Shown in pieces: positions 17,407 to 25,740 of a stretch of 57,843 nucleotides of DNA. Under the pieces are notes generated by a model. It did no database searches. It was not told the DNA's origin and saw only the letters and a list, made by a program, of their open reading frames with translations. Position numbers and translations under genes: made by a program. Each line of letters opens with the position of its first letter. Within the stretch, counting starts at the first letter, position 1. The stretch is from assembly GCA_013215465.1 (NCBI GenBank), contig JABSOW010000015.1, positions 1-57,843 of the forward strand, in the 5' to 3' direction. Source of the stretch: Colwellia sp. Its GTDB lineage: Bacteria > Pseudomonadota > Gammaproteobacteria > Enterobacterales > Alteromonadaceae.

Positions 17407-18615
17407 ATGTTATTGGATCGATTGTTAGATATTAAGAACACAACAAATGTAAACTCCTTTTTCAGTGTTTTTACTATTGTTGTGTTGGGAGTGCTTAGTG
17501 TTGTGGTGCTTTTTGTTGCCCCTGTACTCATCGGTGCTATGGTCAGTGTGTTGGATTTTAGTGAGGCACAAGCGGGTTATGTTATTTCGGCTGAGTTAGC
17601 AGGAATGTCTTTGGGGACAATTATCGCGTTGTACTATTGTAGTCGTAGTAATTGGCGGATCACTATATTAGTTGCTCTTAGCTTGATGATTATTGGTAAC
17701 TTGACATCATTTTATGTCCAAAATTTTTCTTATTTGATTGTTTGTCGATTCTTCGTTGGTATTGCAGCGGGTGTGTCGATGTCATTTTGTATAGCTATTA
17801 TAGGTTTGACAAGAAATCCTGATAGAATTTTTGCTTTTTGGGTAACCGGGCAATTGCTATTTGGCTCGGTGGGCTTATATATTTTGCCGAACCTGTTCGC
17901 TGTATTAGGTTTTAATTTTGTATATTTGATTGTTGCTATTCTAATCTTTGTTTTACTGTTTTTACTAAGGTTTCTTCCTCAACATGGTAAAGCCAGCGAA
18001 GTATCAAAAAATGAATTTTTTAATGATAACCTTGCTCAACCTAAGTTTGTTAGTTTATTTGCTTATTTTGGTTTAGTGGCAATTTTTGTTTTTTATGTTG
18101 GACAATATGGTATATGGACTTATTTAGAGAGAATGGCTGTTGATGCACAAATAATCGGCGAAACAATCGGGAAAATGTTAGCTTTAGCTACTGTTACAGG
18201 TGTTTTTGGGGCACTTAGTGCCGCTTTTTTAAGTGCCAAGTATGGCCGGGTTTTGCCTATTTTATCCGGCGGAACACTGTCAATGATAGCTATGCTGATA
18301 CTACTGTCTCCCATAAATCAATCTGACTTTCTCGTTGCCATATGTCTTTTTAGTTTTACTTTTAACTTTATATTACCTTATTTGATGGCTTGTGTAGCAA
18401 ATGTTGATACCAGTGGAAAATTAATTATGATCACTAATATTTCTACAGGAGCTGGATTAGCAGGTGGTCCAGCATTAGCAGGCCTGTTGTTAGAAGAATC
18501 TAGTTATGATGTTATTATTTGGAACGGTATTATGTTTACTATCTTAAGTTTGATCTTGGTCAGTCGCTTGGCGTGCTATAAAATTCAAGGTTATGTTCTC
18601 GTTAAGTATGGTTGA
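17407..18615 (+). CDS. MFS transporter (paralogue of the one at 5671)
   Basis: About 402 residues and twelve hydrophobic segments. The ATG at 17401 is only one base from the GAGGA site; the ATG at 17407 has a normal 7-base spacing and is preferred. The core shows a D/E-x-QAG stretch, SAE, SNWRITIL and a GIAAGVSMSF segment, aligning with the transporter at 5671-6891. Directly downstream of the ureohydrolase, it likely moves that enzyme's substrate or product across the inner membrane. Confidence 0.85.
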   Translation: MLLDRLLDIKNTTNVNSFFSVFTIVVLGVLSVVVLFVAPVLIGAMVSVLDFSEAQAGYVISAELAGMSLGTIIALYYCSRSNWRITILVALSLMIIGNLTSFYVQNFSYLIVCRFFVGIAAGVSMSFCIAIIGLTRNPDRIFAFWVTGQLLFGSVGLYILPNLFAVLGFNFVYLIVAILIFVLLFLLRFLPQHGKASEVSKNEFFNDNLAQPKFVSLFAYFGLVAIFVFYVGQYGIWTYLERMAVDAQIIGETIGKMLALATVTGVFGALSAAFLSAKYGRVLPILSGGTLSMIAMLILLSPINQSDFLVAICLFSFTFNFILPYLMACVANVDTSGKLIMITNISTGAGLAGGPALAGLLLEESSYDVIIWNGIMFTILSLILVSRLACYKIQGYVLVKYG

Positions 18616-18672
18616 TCTTTTAACATGTTGTTTTTTTTGATTTTTATTTGTATCTAAAAATAGAAGCCAAAA

Positions 18673-18723
18673 TAGGGTCTGTTGAACTTTCAAATTATGA
18701 ACTTGAAAGATCAACAGAGCCTA
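18673..18723. repeat. Long imperfect inverted repeat after the MFS gene
   Basis: The left arm AGGGTCTGTTGAACTTTCAA pairs with the right arm TTGAAAGATCAACAGAGCCT over about 20 bases with two mismatches and a 9-base loop. It may be a strong hairpin terminator for the receptor-ureohydrolase-MFS unit, or the remnant of a transposable element end. The 587-base gap it sits in also holds MITE copy B. Confidence 0.6.
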
Positions 18724-18975
18724 GTATAAAAAGGATGAATGGTTAAAAATAAACTAACTGTTAATAACTAAAACCTTACTTATCATCTTCAACCTACTGA
18801 TAGTGTTAAAGACACACATCTCCCATATTTAGCGCGACAATATCTATATTTGCTTTATGCGCTACCTTCTTATGGAAATGAAAATAGTAATTCAGAACAT
18901 TGCCTATGAGTCTCACTTTGTCCACCTTTGGGTTGATTGTTACGTATAAAACCATTCTTTATTATACATTCTATT

Positions 18976-19171
18976 TAACCTAGGCTCGGCTTAACAAATG
19001 TTTCTCTAGCAGTTATTTTTACTTACTTCTGCGTTAAATTCACTTGCAATAGGCTAGCTATTGACGCGAAATTTTCCTTGAATTAAGAAAAACTATCAAG
19101 CTAGAGTTCCTACAAATTAATTTTGTTTATATTTCAATTTGTTAAATATCTCTTAAACCGAGTTCAGGTTA
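18976..19171 (-). repeat. MITE-like repeat, copy B (full length, inverted)
   Basis: About 196 bases with ends TAACCTAGGCTCGGCTTAA and TTAAACCGAGTTCAGGTTA. Read in reverse complement it aligns with copy A throughout, including the internal CTAGCTTGATAGTTTT and TTGCAAGTGAATTTAACGCA stretches. It lies just before the SDR gene (start 19203), so it may supply promoter sequence. Confidence 0.8.
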
Positions 19172-19202
19172 TTTATTTTTAAACATTAAATAGGAAATGA
19201 AT

Positions 19203-20000
19203 ATGCTAGGAAATTTACAGGATAAAGTGGTTATCGTAACGGGTGCAGGACAAGGCATTGGTGAAGGTATCGCGAAAGTTTTTGCGACTGCAGGTGCTAA
19301 AGTTGTTGTTGCTACTCGAACTAGAGAAAATGGTCAGCAAACTGTTAATGATATTATAGCTGCTGGTGGTGAAGCTTTGTTAATACAGGCAGATGTTGGT
19401 AGCAGGGAACAGGTTAATAACATCGTAGCTGAAACTGTAGCGCACTATGGTCAACTCGATATAGTTATTCATAACGCAGCTGTTTTTCCAATGGTATCAC
19501 TTGAAGAGTTATCTGATGAAAACTTGGATCATACCTTAGCGGTAAATCTTAAAGCCTCTTTCTGGATAGCACAGGCTGCTTTACCACATTTTCGTACGCA
19601 AGGTGGTGGCCGTTTGCTCTATACCTCATCGGTGACGGGTCCTAGGGTCGCGATGCCACTTACAACTCATTATGCTGCTTCAAAAGCAGGATTAAATGGC
19701 TTTATTCGAACCGCTTCTTTAGAACTTGCGCGTGAAAATATTACCGTAAACGGTGTTGAACCAGGTTATATACTCACCCAAGCTATGTCGCTATTGGCAG
19801 GAGAGGAAGGTCTTAAGGAAATGGCCTCTCAAATTCCTAAAGGTGCATTGGGCAAGCCAGAGGATATTGCTAATACAATGCTATTTTTGGCATCAGATGA
19901 AGCATCTTACATAACAGGACAAACGATCGTTGTTGATGGTGGTTCAACGCTGTCCGAAAGCCCAAAGGTACTGAATGATTTTTATGAAAGAGGCGCTTGA
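19203..20000 (+). CDS. Short-chain dehydrogenase/reductase (SDR)
   Basis: 265 residues of the classical SDR fold: cofactor loop TGAGQGIG (13-20), NNAG-equivalent HNAAV (90-94), catalytic Ser142/143 in YTSSVTG, and Tyr157 and Lys161 in HYAASKAG. The TRTRE stretch after strand 2 hints at NADP(H). An ATG at 19197 is 1 base from the AGGA site; the ATG at 19203 has normal spacing. It opens the cluster SDR, MoaF-like, PLP phospho-lyase-like, kinase, MoaF, and may oxidise a hydroxyl or reduce an aldehyde of the pathway substrate. The substrate is unknown. Confidence 0.9.
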   Translation: MLGNLQDKVVIVTGAGQGIGEGIAKVFATAGAKVVVATRTRENGQQTVNDIIAAGGEALLIQADVGSREQVNNIVAETVAHYGQLDIVIHNAAVFPMVSLEELSDENLDHTLAVNLKASFWIAQAALPHFRTQGGGRLLYTSSVTGPRVAMPLTTHYAASKAGLNGFIRTASLELARENITVNGVEPGYILTQAMSLLAGEEGLKEMASQIPKGALGKPEDIANTMLFLASDEASYITGQTIVVDGGSTLSESPKVLNDFYERGA

Positions 20001-20109
20001 GCATAATATTCAATAGCAAAGTTTTAGCTGTAATCAACCTTTTGGTTTATATCTTTGCTAGCACATTTTTGAGAAATTATTGTTTCGTTTAAATGCATAT
20101 AGGTAGTTT

Positions 20110-20562
20110 ATGAGTTCGAACACAGTAAAAAAAACATGGGTAGAAAATTATCATTTACGCCCGGATGGCCACCCTTTAACGGCTGACTTAGTGGGCAAAG
20201 CAGTACGTTTACATTATAAATCTGGTCATGTGCTAGAGCAACATTGGCTAACAGACCACTGTGTATTATGGAAAGGTATATCTGGAGGGCTTGATGGCCA
20301 TTCTCAAAAGGAGAAATATAATGCGGTTAACATTACTGAGAATATATTTTTGATTACTTGGATTGAAGAGTCGACCACCACTAGAGTTGATGGCCCCGAT
20401 ATGTCAGGCCCGTGGCTAACGGATGTTGTACTTGATTTTGATAAAATGATTGCTACTGCTAGCTGGATGGGTCCTACCGATGATAATCAAGTCGAGCATG
20501 TATTAGATCAAGCCACCATGAGTTATATCGAGTGTGATGAGCCAAGTATTACCAATGAATAA
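20110..20562 (+). CDS. MoaF-like protein (single domain)
   Basis: 150 residues with a beta-rich pattern resembling one half of MoaF: LVGKAVRLHYKSGHVLEQHWL, then FLITWIEE and a SGPWLTDVVLDFD strand. No signal peptide. MoaF proteins are known from monoamine-inducible operons of enterobacteria; despite the name, a molybdenum-cofactor role is not supported here because no molybdoenzyme or cofactor gene is near. The biochemical role is unestablished; a lipocalin-like small-ligand binding or isomerising fold is possible. It ends 12 bases before the PLP enzyme gene. Confidence 0.6.
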   Translation: MSSNTVKKTWVENYHLRPDGHPLTADLVGKAVRLHYKSGHVLEQHWLTDHCVLWKGISGGLDGHSQKEKYNAVNITENIFLITWIEESTTTRVDGPDMSGPWLTDVVLDFDKMIATASWMGPTDDNQVEHVLDQATMSYIECDEPSITNE

Positions 20563-20574
20563 AGGACCAATGTA

Positions 20575-21870
20575 ATGAATAATAATGAACTACTCGCTAG
20601 ACGTTATAAAGTGATGGGTGAATATGCACCACTATTCTATGACAAACCAATTCATATCGTTAAGGGTGAAGGAGTATGGCTTTATGATGCTGAAGGCAAA
20701 AAGTACCTCGATATGTATAACAATGTACCGACAGTAGGGCATTGTCATCCTTATGTTGTAAAACGGATAACTGAGCAAGTGCAAACGTTAAATGTACATA
20801 CTCGTTATTTGCATGAAACCATCGTTGAATATTCAGAGCGTTTGCTCTCAACGTTTGATAAAAGTTTAAATATGCTAGTGATGACTTGTACGGGGAGTGA
20901 GTCTAATGATATTGCCATTAGAATGGCTCGCGAGCATACCGGAAAAATGGGCATAATTTGTACTGATGATGCTTATCATGGTAACACTACGGTTGTAGAT
21001 GAAATAGCCACTCAATTTCACCAAGGGCAAGTAAAGGGTTGTAATGTAAAGTCTATTCCGACACCTGATAGCTACCGCCCATTAGGTGGTTTAACGGGAA
21101 AGGCATTAGGGCTTGCCTATGCCAATAAAGTCAAACAAGCAATTGATGAATTTAATACTGAAGGTATTGGTTTAGCTGCTATGTTAATTTGTCCAATTCT
21201 CGCCAATGAGTCATTACCCGATATTCCTGAACAATTTATTCAATTAGCCGCAAAACATGTACGTGATGCTGGCGGTTTAGTCATTTTTGATGAAGTACAA
21301 GCGGGTTTTGGTCGTACTGGCCGTATGTGGGGACATGAAAAAACTGGCGTAGTGCCGGATATTGTGACCTTGGGTAAACCTATGGGAAATGGTCACCCAG
21401 TAGCAGGGGTGGTTTCTAGTGCTAAGCTCATGGATGAATTTCGTTCGCGTGCTGAATATTTCAATACTTTTGGGGGTAATCCTGTTTCTGCAGCGGCAGC
21501 ACTTGCTGTATTAGATGTTATTGAAAATGAAGATTTAATTGAAAACTCTCAACAAATTGGTTCTTACCTAAAAGAAGGGCTAGCGCAATTAAAAGCGAAA
21601 CATAGTCTTATTGGTGATGTTCGACAAAGAGGGCTTTTTATTGTGGTTGATTTGGTCTTAGACGCCAAGAGTAAAGAACCGGCACCAGAAGCCGCACACG
21701 CTATTGTTGAGTCAATGAAGCGTCAAGGGGTATTGCTTAGTAAAACAGGTGTTGCTCGCAGTGCATTAAAAATGAGGCCGCCAATTGTGTTTAGTCAAGA
21801 GAATGCCTACCAAGCACTAAGCGCGTTAGACCACGCATTTACTGAATTAAGTCAAAAGGGTAAGTTATGA
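20575..21870 (+). CDS. Class III PLP enzyme, probable amino-alcohol phosphate phospho-lyase
   Basis: 431 residues of the class III aminotransferase fold. The PLP lysine is Lys268 in LGKPMGNGHPVAGVV; this KPMGNGHP form is the one I know from the AGXT2L ethanolamine-phosphate and phospho-hydroxylysine phospho-lyases rather than ordinary aminotransferases. Asp239 in VIFDEVQAGFGRTGRMW and DAYHGNTT (132-139) also match that group. Such enzymes eliminate phosphate and ammonia from an O-phospho-amino-alcohol to give an aldehyde. It overlaps by 4 bases the gene for an APH-fold kinase, the expected partner. An ordinary transaminase is the alternative. RBS AAAGGA. Confidence 0.8.
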   Translation: MNNNELLARRYKVMGEYAPLFYDKPIHIVKGEGVWLYDAEGKKYLDMYNNVPTVGHCHPYVVKRITEQVQTLNVHTRYLHETIVEYSERLLSTFDKSLNMLVMTCTGSESNDIAIRMAREHTGKMGIICTDDAYHGNTTVVDEIATQFHQGQVKGCNVKSIPTPDSYRPLGGLTGKALGLAYANKVKQAIDEFNTEGIGLAAMLICPILANESLPDIPEQFIQLAAKHVRDAGGLVIFDEVQAGFGRTGRMWGHEKTGVVPDIVTLGKPMGNGHPVAGVVSSAKLMDEFRSRAEYFNTFGGNPVSAAAALAVLDVIENEDLIENSQQIGSYLKEGLAQLKAKHSLIGDVRQRGLFIVVDLVLDAKSKEPAPEAAHAIVESMKRQGVLLSKTGVARSALKMRPPIVFSQENAYQALSALDHAFTELSQKGKL

Positions 21871-22856
21871 ATAAAGCCAATAATAACCTTGAAGCCGCAA
21901 AAGTTATTTTATCGGACTGGGGTCTTGAAGGAAGTGAAATATCCCTTATTAAAGAAAGAGAAAATGCCGTTTTTAAAATCATAACCCCATGCAATAAATT
22001 TTATGCCTTGCGTATTCATCGTGCTAACTATCATACGGATAAAGAACTGTTATCTGAATTACATTGGATGGAAGCGGTACAAGAAGCTGGCATTAATGTA
22101 CCGCAAGTGATTCCAACAATGGACAAACGTTATTTTTCTCATGTTGAAATTGCCGATAAAATACGACAAGTCGATTTATTTGAGTGGATTGATGGTGAGC
22201 AATTAGGGGCAATTGAAGAAGGTCTTGGCGAAGATCCTGCACACATTAATGACGTTTTTACAAAGATAGGTGAAACTGCAGGGAAGTTACATAATCAATC
22301 TAGCGGTTGGCAAAGGCCAAGTGACTTTGAACGTCAAGCTTGGGATGTTGACGGCTTATTAGGTGACTCACCTAATTGGGGATGTTTTTGGGAATTAAGT
22401 TTATTAACTGTAGCGCAAAAAGAACTATTAGTTAAAGTAAAAAACCAAGCTTGTCAGGAGTTAATTGATTTTGGCTACGATGCACAACGTTTTAGTATGA
22501 TTCATGCTGACTTTTCGCCAGAAAATTTTTTGTATGATGGTGATAAAATACGATTGATCGATTTTGATGATGCGGGTATGGGCTGGCATTTATTTGAAAT
22601 AGCTACAGCACTGTATTTCTTCCAGTCAGATCCTAATTATAGTATCGCTAAAGAGGCCTTAATAACCGGTTATCGAAATTATCGAGAACTTTCTGAGCAA
22701 GATCTTAAAAAACTTCCTCTCTTTATGGTATTAAGAGGAATGACGTATTTAGCTTGGTTACACACTCGCCAAACAGAGCCCGCTGCTCAAGCGCTGGCCC
22801 CCTGTTTAATTTTAGAATGCATGTTGACCATTAAACAGTTTATACAAAGTAATTAA
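21867..22856 (+). CDS. APH-fold kinase, probable hydroxy-amine kinase
   Basis: 329 residues of the aminoglycoside-phosphotransferase / choline-kinase / homoserine-kinase II superfamily. The catalytic loop MIHADFSPENFLYDGD holds Asp215 and Asn220; IDFDDAG (231-237) is the metal-binding motif. The nearest functional analogue by context is hydroxylysine kinase (AGPHD1). The ATG overlaps the stop of the PLP enzyme by 4 bases (translational coupling). Together they would phosphorylate a hydroxy-amine and eliminate phosphate and ammonia to yield an aldehyde (inference from the pair). Confidence 0.82.
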   Translation: MNKANNNLEAAKVILSDWGLEGSEISLIKERENAVFKIITPCNKFYALRIHRANYHTDKELLSELHWMEAVQEAGINVPQVIPTMDKRYFSHVEIADKIRQVDLFEWIDGEQLGAIEEGLGEDPAHINDVFTKIGETAGKLHNQSSGWQRPSDFERQAWDVDGLLGDSPNWGCFWELSLLTVAQKELLVKVKNQACQELIDFGYDAQRFSMIHADFSPENFLYDGDKIRLIDFDDAGMGWHLFEIATALYFFQSDPNYSIAKEALITGYRNYRELSEQDLKKLPLFMVLRGMTYLAWLHTRQTEPAAQALAPCLILECMLTIKQFIQSN

Positions 22857-22862
22857 ACACCC

Positions 22863-22889
22863 TAAAACCTGTTATTTTCATAGGTTTTA
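22863..22889 (+). terminator. Hairpin after the kinase gene
   Basis: TAAAACCT and AGGTTTTA form an 8-pair stem with an 11-base loop. There is no T-run beyond the stem itself, so termination strength is uncertain. It separates the kinase from moaF 100 bases on. Confidence 0.5.
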
Positions 22890-22988
22890 TGGATAAAGAA
22901 AATTAAAAACTCAGCCACAAGGTTGATGTTATCGACTATTTAAAAATGGCAACATAGATCCATTAACAATCAGATATAAGGGTAAAAA

Positions 22989-23819
22989 ATGAGTAATAAA
23001 ACAGAATGGCTTCAAGTGGGCGATTTGGCAGCAGGTTTTGCACCAGATTCTAATATTTTAGAATATGTTAATGATCTAGCAGGAAAAACACTAGATTGTT
23101 ATATGGACAATGGCTGGCTTATTAGACATACATTTCATAGCGGTGATAGCTTAACGTGGGAAATAATTGCAGGTGAAGGTGTTGGTGAAAAGGTTACAGA
23201 ATCTTACACCGCCACCTGTATTCGAGAGGGGATTTATTTCGTCGATTTTATTAAATCTCAAGAAAAGGGTACTAGTGTAAGCCTTGTTATTAATTTAAAT
23301 ACCAACGATGGTACTGCGAATATTAATAAGATGCCTTCGAGAGAAGAAACCATGCGTCCAGCATATCAACGTGTGATGGACGGTGATTTATTGACGCCAG
23401 TAGCCTCAACTTTTCTACAATTCACCATAGGTACTGAATTCACCGAAGGTCGAGGTCATCAAGTTACCGATGAATTGGTAGGTAAAAGAGTGCAGTATAC
23501 CTATAGCCCTCATGAGTCTTATGAACATGTGTATTTGAATCCAAGTTATTATTCATGGCAGTGTTTAAGAGGCGTAGAAAAAGGCTTGGCAGATACTGAT
23601 CTTTGTCATTATTATAAAATTGATGAACAATTATATTTCTTCGTCTGGCGTGAAAAAATTATACCTACAGCAGGTGTTATTATGATTGATCTTAAGCGCT
23701 TAAAAACTACAGGAAAAATTGTAGGTTATGATGGTACTGATTTTAATAAGCTAAATAACTTCCCTGTTGGTGCCTATGCGAAAGTTTTAAATGAAACTAA
23801 ACACGTATTTGAAAGTTAA
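22989..23819 (+). CDS. MoaF family protein (two-domain)
   Basis: 276 residues, the full MoaF length, with two similar beta-rich halves: LAGKTLDCYMDNGWLIRHTF in the first and LVGKRVQYTYSPHESYEHVY in the second, each followed by a YFF/YFVDF-type strand. The single-domain protein at 20110 corresponds to one half. MoaF is known as a gene of monoamine-inducible operons; its reaction is not established. No signal peptide. It closes the SDR-kinase-lyase cluster and supports an aromatic or other monoamine as the substrate class. Confidence 0.78.
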   Translation: MSNKTEWLQVGDLAAGFAPDSNILEYVNDLAGKTLDCYMDNGWLIRHTFHSGDSLTWEIIAGEGVGEKVTESYTATCIREGIYFVDFIKSQEKGTSVSLVINLNTNDGTANINKMPSREETMRPAYQRVMDGDLLTPVASTFLQFTIGTEFTEGRGHQVTDELVGKRVQYTYSPHESYEHVYLNPSYYSWQCLRGVEKGLADTDLCHYYKIDEQLYFFVWREKIIPTAGVIMIDLKRLKTTGKIVGYDGTDFNKLNNFPVGAYAKVLNETKHVFES

Positions 23820-23965
23820 AAATACGGCTAGATTAGCGCTAGTATGGAGTAAACGTCACTAGCTCAGGCCTATAATGAATAGTATTTCTATATAAGCTTG
23901 AGCTAAATTATTTTCTGCCATCGCCCCCCTTTATTTGTTTATATTACCGCCACACTTGATATTGA

Positions 23966-23987
23966 TTAACATGTTAAGTATAGTTGG
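23966..23987 (+). promoter_or_regulatory. Candidate operator, site 3
   Basis: TTAACATGTTAA, a perfect 12-base palindrome, followed by GTATAGTTGG. It fits the five-site pattern RTGTTAA-N-TA-NNN-TTGG. It lies after moaF and before the exporter gene at 24248. Immediately downstream is a tandem run of the 8-base unit TATTAAAA (23993-24031). Confidence 0.45.
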
Positions 23988-23992
23988 TTCGT

Positions 23993-24031
23993 TATTAAAA
24001 TATTAAAATATTAAAATATTAAAATATTAAA
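23993..24031. repeat. Short tandem repeat, unit TATTAAAA
   Basis: Almost five copies of an 8-base AT-only unit, starting five bases after operator site 3. Slippage here could change spacing between site 3 and any downstream promoter; this is inference. Confidence 0.85.
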
Positions 24032-24065
24032 CTAATTATACAGTTAATATAGATTAGACATTATT

Positions 24066-24109
24066 TAACCTGAACTCGGTTTAAGACATAGTTAACATAT
24101 TGAAATTAA
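24066..24109 (+). repeat. MITE-like repeat, copy C (left end only)
   Basis: Begins TAACCTGAACTCGGTTTAAG and continues to TTGAAATTAA, 44 bases nearly identical to the left end of copies A and B, then stops abruptly at GCCCTTATTGG. The right end is missing. The junction suggests deletion or rearrangement just before the exporter gene. The sequence from there to 24247 has no recognised gene. Confidence 0.7.
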
Positions 24110-24247
24110 GCCCTTATTGGGGATTTTACCTAGGTAAAACTCTTCAGTGGTTAAAGGCCGATGCTGCCAACCACGTACTTAATGCTATGGGCAAGTACCA
24201 CATTGTGCTATGCACTCAATACCATGCACTCAATACAATGGTGACAT

Positions 24248-25441
24248 TTGATATCCCCTCCAATTAAAACACCTAAGTTAGTATTATTGGCCATGGCCTT
24301 TCTTGGTCCTATTGCGTTAAATATTTACGCGCCAATAATGCCAACATTAAAGGTTGCGCTATCTTCCTCTGCTGATGCCGTTCAATTAGGCATGACGCTA
24401 TTCTTGATTTTTTTTGCGCTCGGTCAACTATCTTGTGGTTTATTTGTGGAGTTATTTGGACAAAAAAAAGTATTGTTATGGGGCGTGGCCATTTATATTT
24501 TAGGCTCTATTCTTGGTATTATAGCCAATGATATATACTGGTTAATACTTGCGAGGGTATTGCAAGCGACGGGTGGTGGGTTTAGCCTATTATTAACACG
24601 AAGTATTATATTGGAGCAAAATAGCCCTAATAAAGCTGCGGCTAAATTAAGTTATATTGCGCTCGGTATTGCTTCTTTACAAGCCACTGTTCCTACACTC
24701 TCTGGTTATTTGAACGTACATTTTTCTTGGCATTTAGTTTTTTATATTTCTTTGGTAATGGCTTTGGTGGCGTGGTGGGCTATATATCGTTATCTACCTG
24801 TTATAACGTTACCTCAGTCTGATTCAGCTAAGCCATTATCAATAAAAGAAATCATTAAAACTTATCTTAACGTTTTAGTGTTTCCTCGCTTCTTTTATTT
24901 GGCGCTCGCTAATGCATTAATTTCTGCGGGATTTTTTGCCTTTGTGCTTAATGTGCCTTTTATTGTTGCTGAGAGTCTCGCTGGAAACTCATTAGATTAT
25001 GGTAAATGGTATCTAGTTGTTGCTTTAGGTTTTTGGTTAGGCAGCTTTATTGCTAGCCAAATATCAGAACGCATTGGGGCTAATGCTATGTTGAAACTAG
25101 GATGGTGTATAGCTACGTTAGCTGCTTTTTTTATGACTGCTTTTATTATTGTTTATGGGATTAGTTATTGGTCGTTATTTATTCCTATGACACTGTTTAC
25201 CTTTGGTCGGGGGATTTCACTGCCTAATGCGCAAGCGTCGGCAGTTACCGTCACCTCTTCTAAGCGTTCTACCGCAATGGGGGTTTTTAGTTTTTGCCAG
25301 CTAATAATAGGCGCTGCATTGGCTCAATTTAGTGTTATGCTGGTTAAACAAAATGTGCTCTTCTTACCGATAGTCATTTCCTTACTTGCGGTGCTTGCGC
25401 TGCTTGCCTATTTTAAGGCGATAAAAATCAATATTGGTTGA
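24248..25441 (+). CDS. Bcr/CflA-type MFS efflux transporter
   Basis: 397 residues with twelve hydrophobic segments. The N-terminus (ALNIYAPIMPTLK after segment 1), GQLSCGLFVELFGQKKVLLWG (loop 2-3) and RVLQATGGGFSLLLTRSII (segments 4-5) fit the Bcr/CflA drug-resistance group. The only upstream start in frame is TTG at 24248 after a stop at 24242; the next ATG at 24293 would cut segment 1. The weak start and the broken MITE just upstream suggest the 5' end has been rearranged. It may export a toxic amine or an unrelated drug. Confidence 0.82.
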   Translation: MISPPIKTPKLVLLAMAFLGPIALNIYAPIMPTLKVALSSSADAVQLGMTLFLIFFALGQLSCGLFVELFGQKKVLLWGVAIYILGSILGIIANDIYWLILARVLQATGGGFSLLLTRSIILEQNSPNKAAAKLSYIALGIASLQATVPTLSGYLNVHFSWHLVFYISLVMALVAWWAIYRYLPVITLPQSDSAKPLSIKEIIKTYLNVLVFPRFFYLALANALISAGFFAFVLNVPFIVAESLAGNSLDYGKWYLVVALGFWLGSFIASQISERIGANAMLKLGWCIATLAAFFMTAFIIVYGISYWSLFIPMTLFTFGRGISLPNAQASAVTVTSSKRSTAMGVFSFCQLIIGAALAQFSVMLVKQNVLFLPIVISLLAVLALLAYFKAIKINIG

Positions 25442-25605
25442 GCCCCTAGATGTTTATTCTTCAAAAGGCTAGGGAATTTAAAATCAATATGATCAAAGAG
25501 GCAGATAATGCTTGTATTGAAAGCTATAAAACAACAGTGATTAGACAAAACTTAATGGTATTGGTACTAAACAGATAAGCCGATAGCAGCCATTGCTGAG
25601 TATCT

Positions 25606-25678
25606 TCAAGTGGAGCGGGTATATACCCATGTTATCTCAATATGCAGAAACTCGCATTTTGAAGTATATGGGTATATA
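25606..25678. repeat. REP-like hairpin
   Basis: TATATACCCAT pairs with ATGGGTATATA, with a second inner pairing of CAA-x-ATGC and GCAT-x-TTG. A related half (GGTATATACCCGTTCTCA) occurs at about 36946, so this is a dispersed element. The 299-base gap 25442-25740 holds nothing else recognisable. Confidence 0.55.
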
Positions 25679-25740
25679 AGCAAGCCGATAGTAGTATGTT
25701 TATTTATCCATCCATTAGGTTGGTCAATACTTAATAATGT

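Noticed and set aside
22989..23819. Molybdenum-cofactor biosynthesis role for the MoaF proteins
   Set aside because: The family name suggests it, but no moa/moe/mog gene or molybdoenzyme is in the window, while monoamine-type genes surround both copies.
23993..24031. CRISPR-like repeat array
   Set aside because: The 8-base AT-only units are contiguous without spacers and there are no cas genes; it is a simple tandem repeat.
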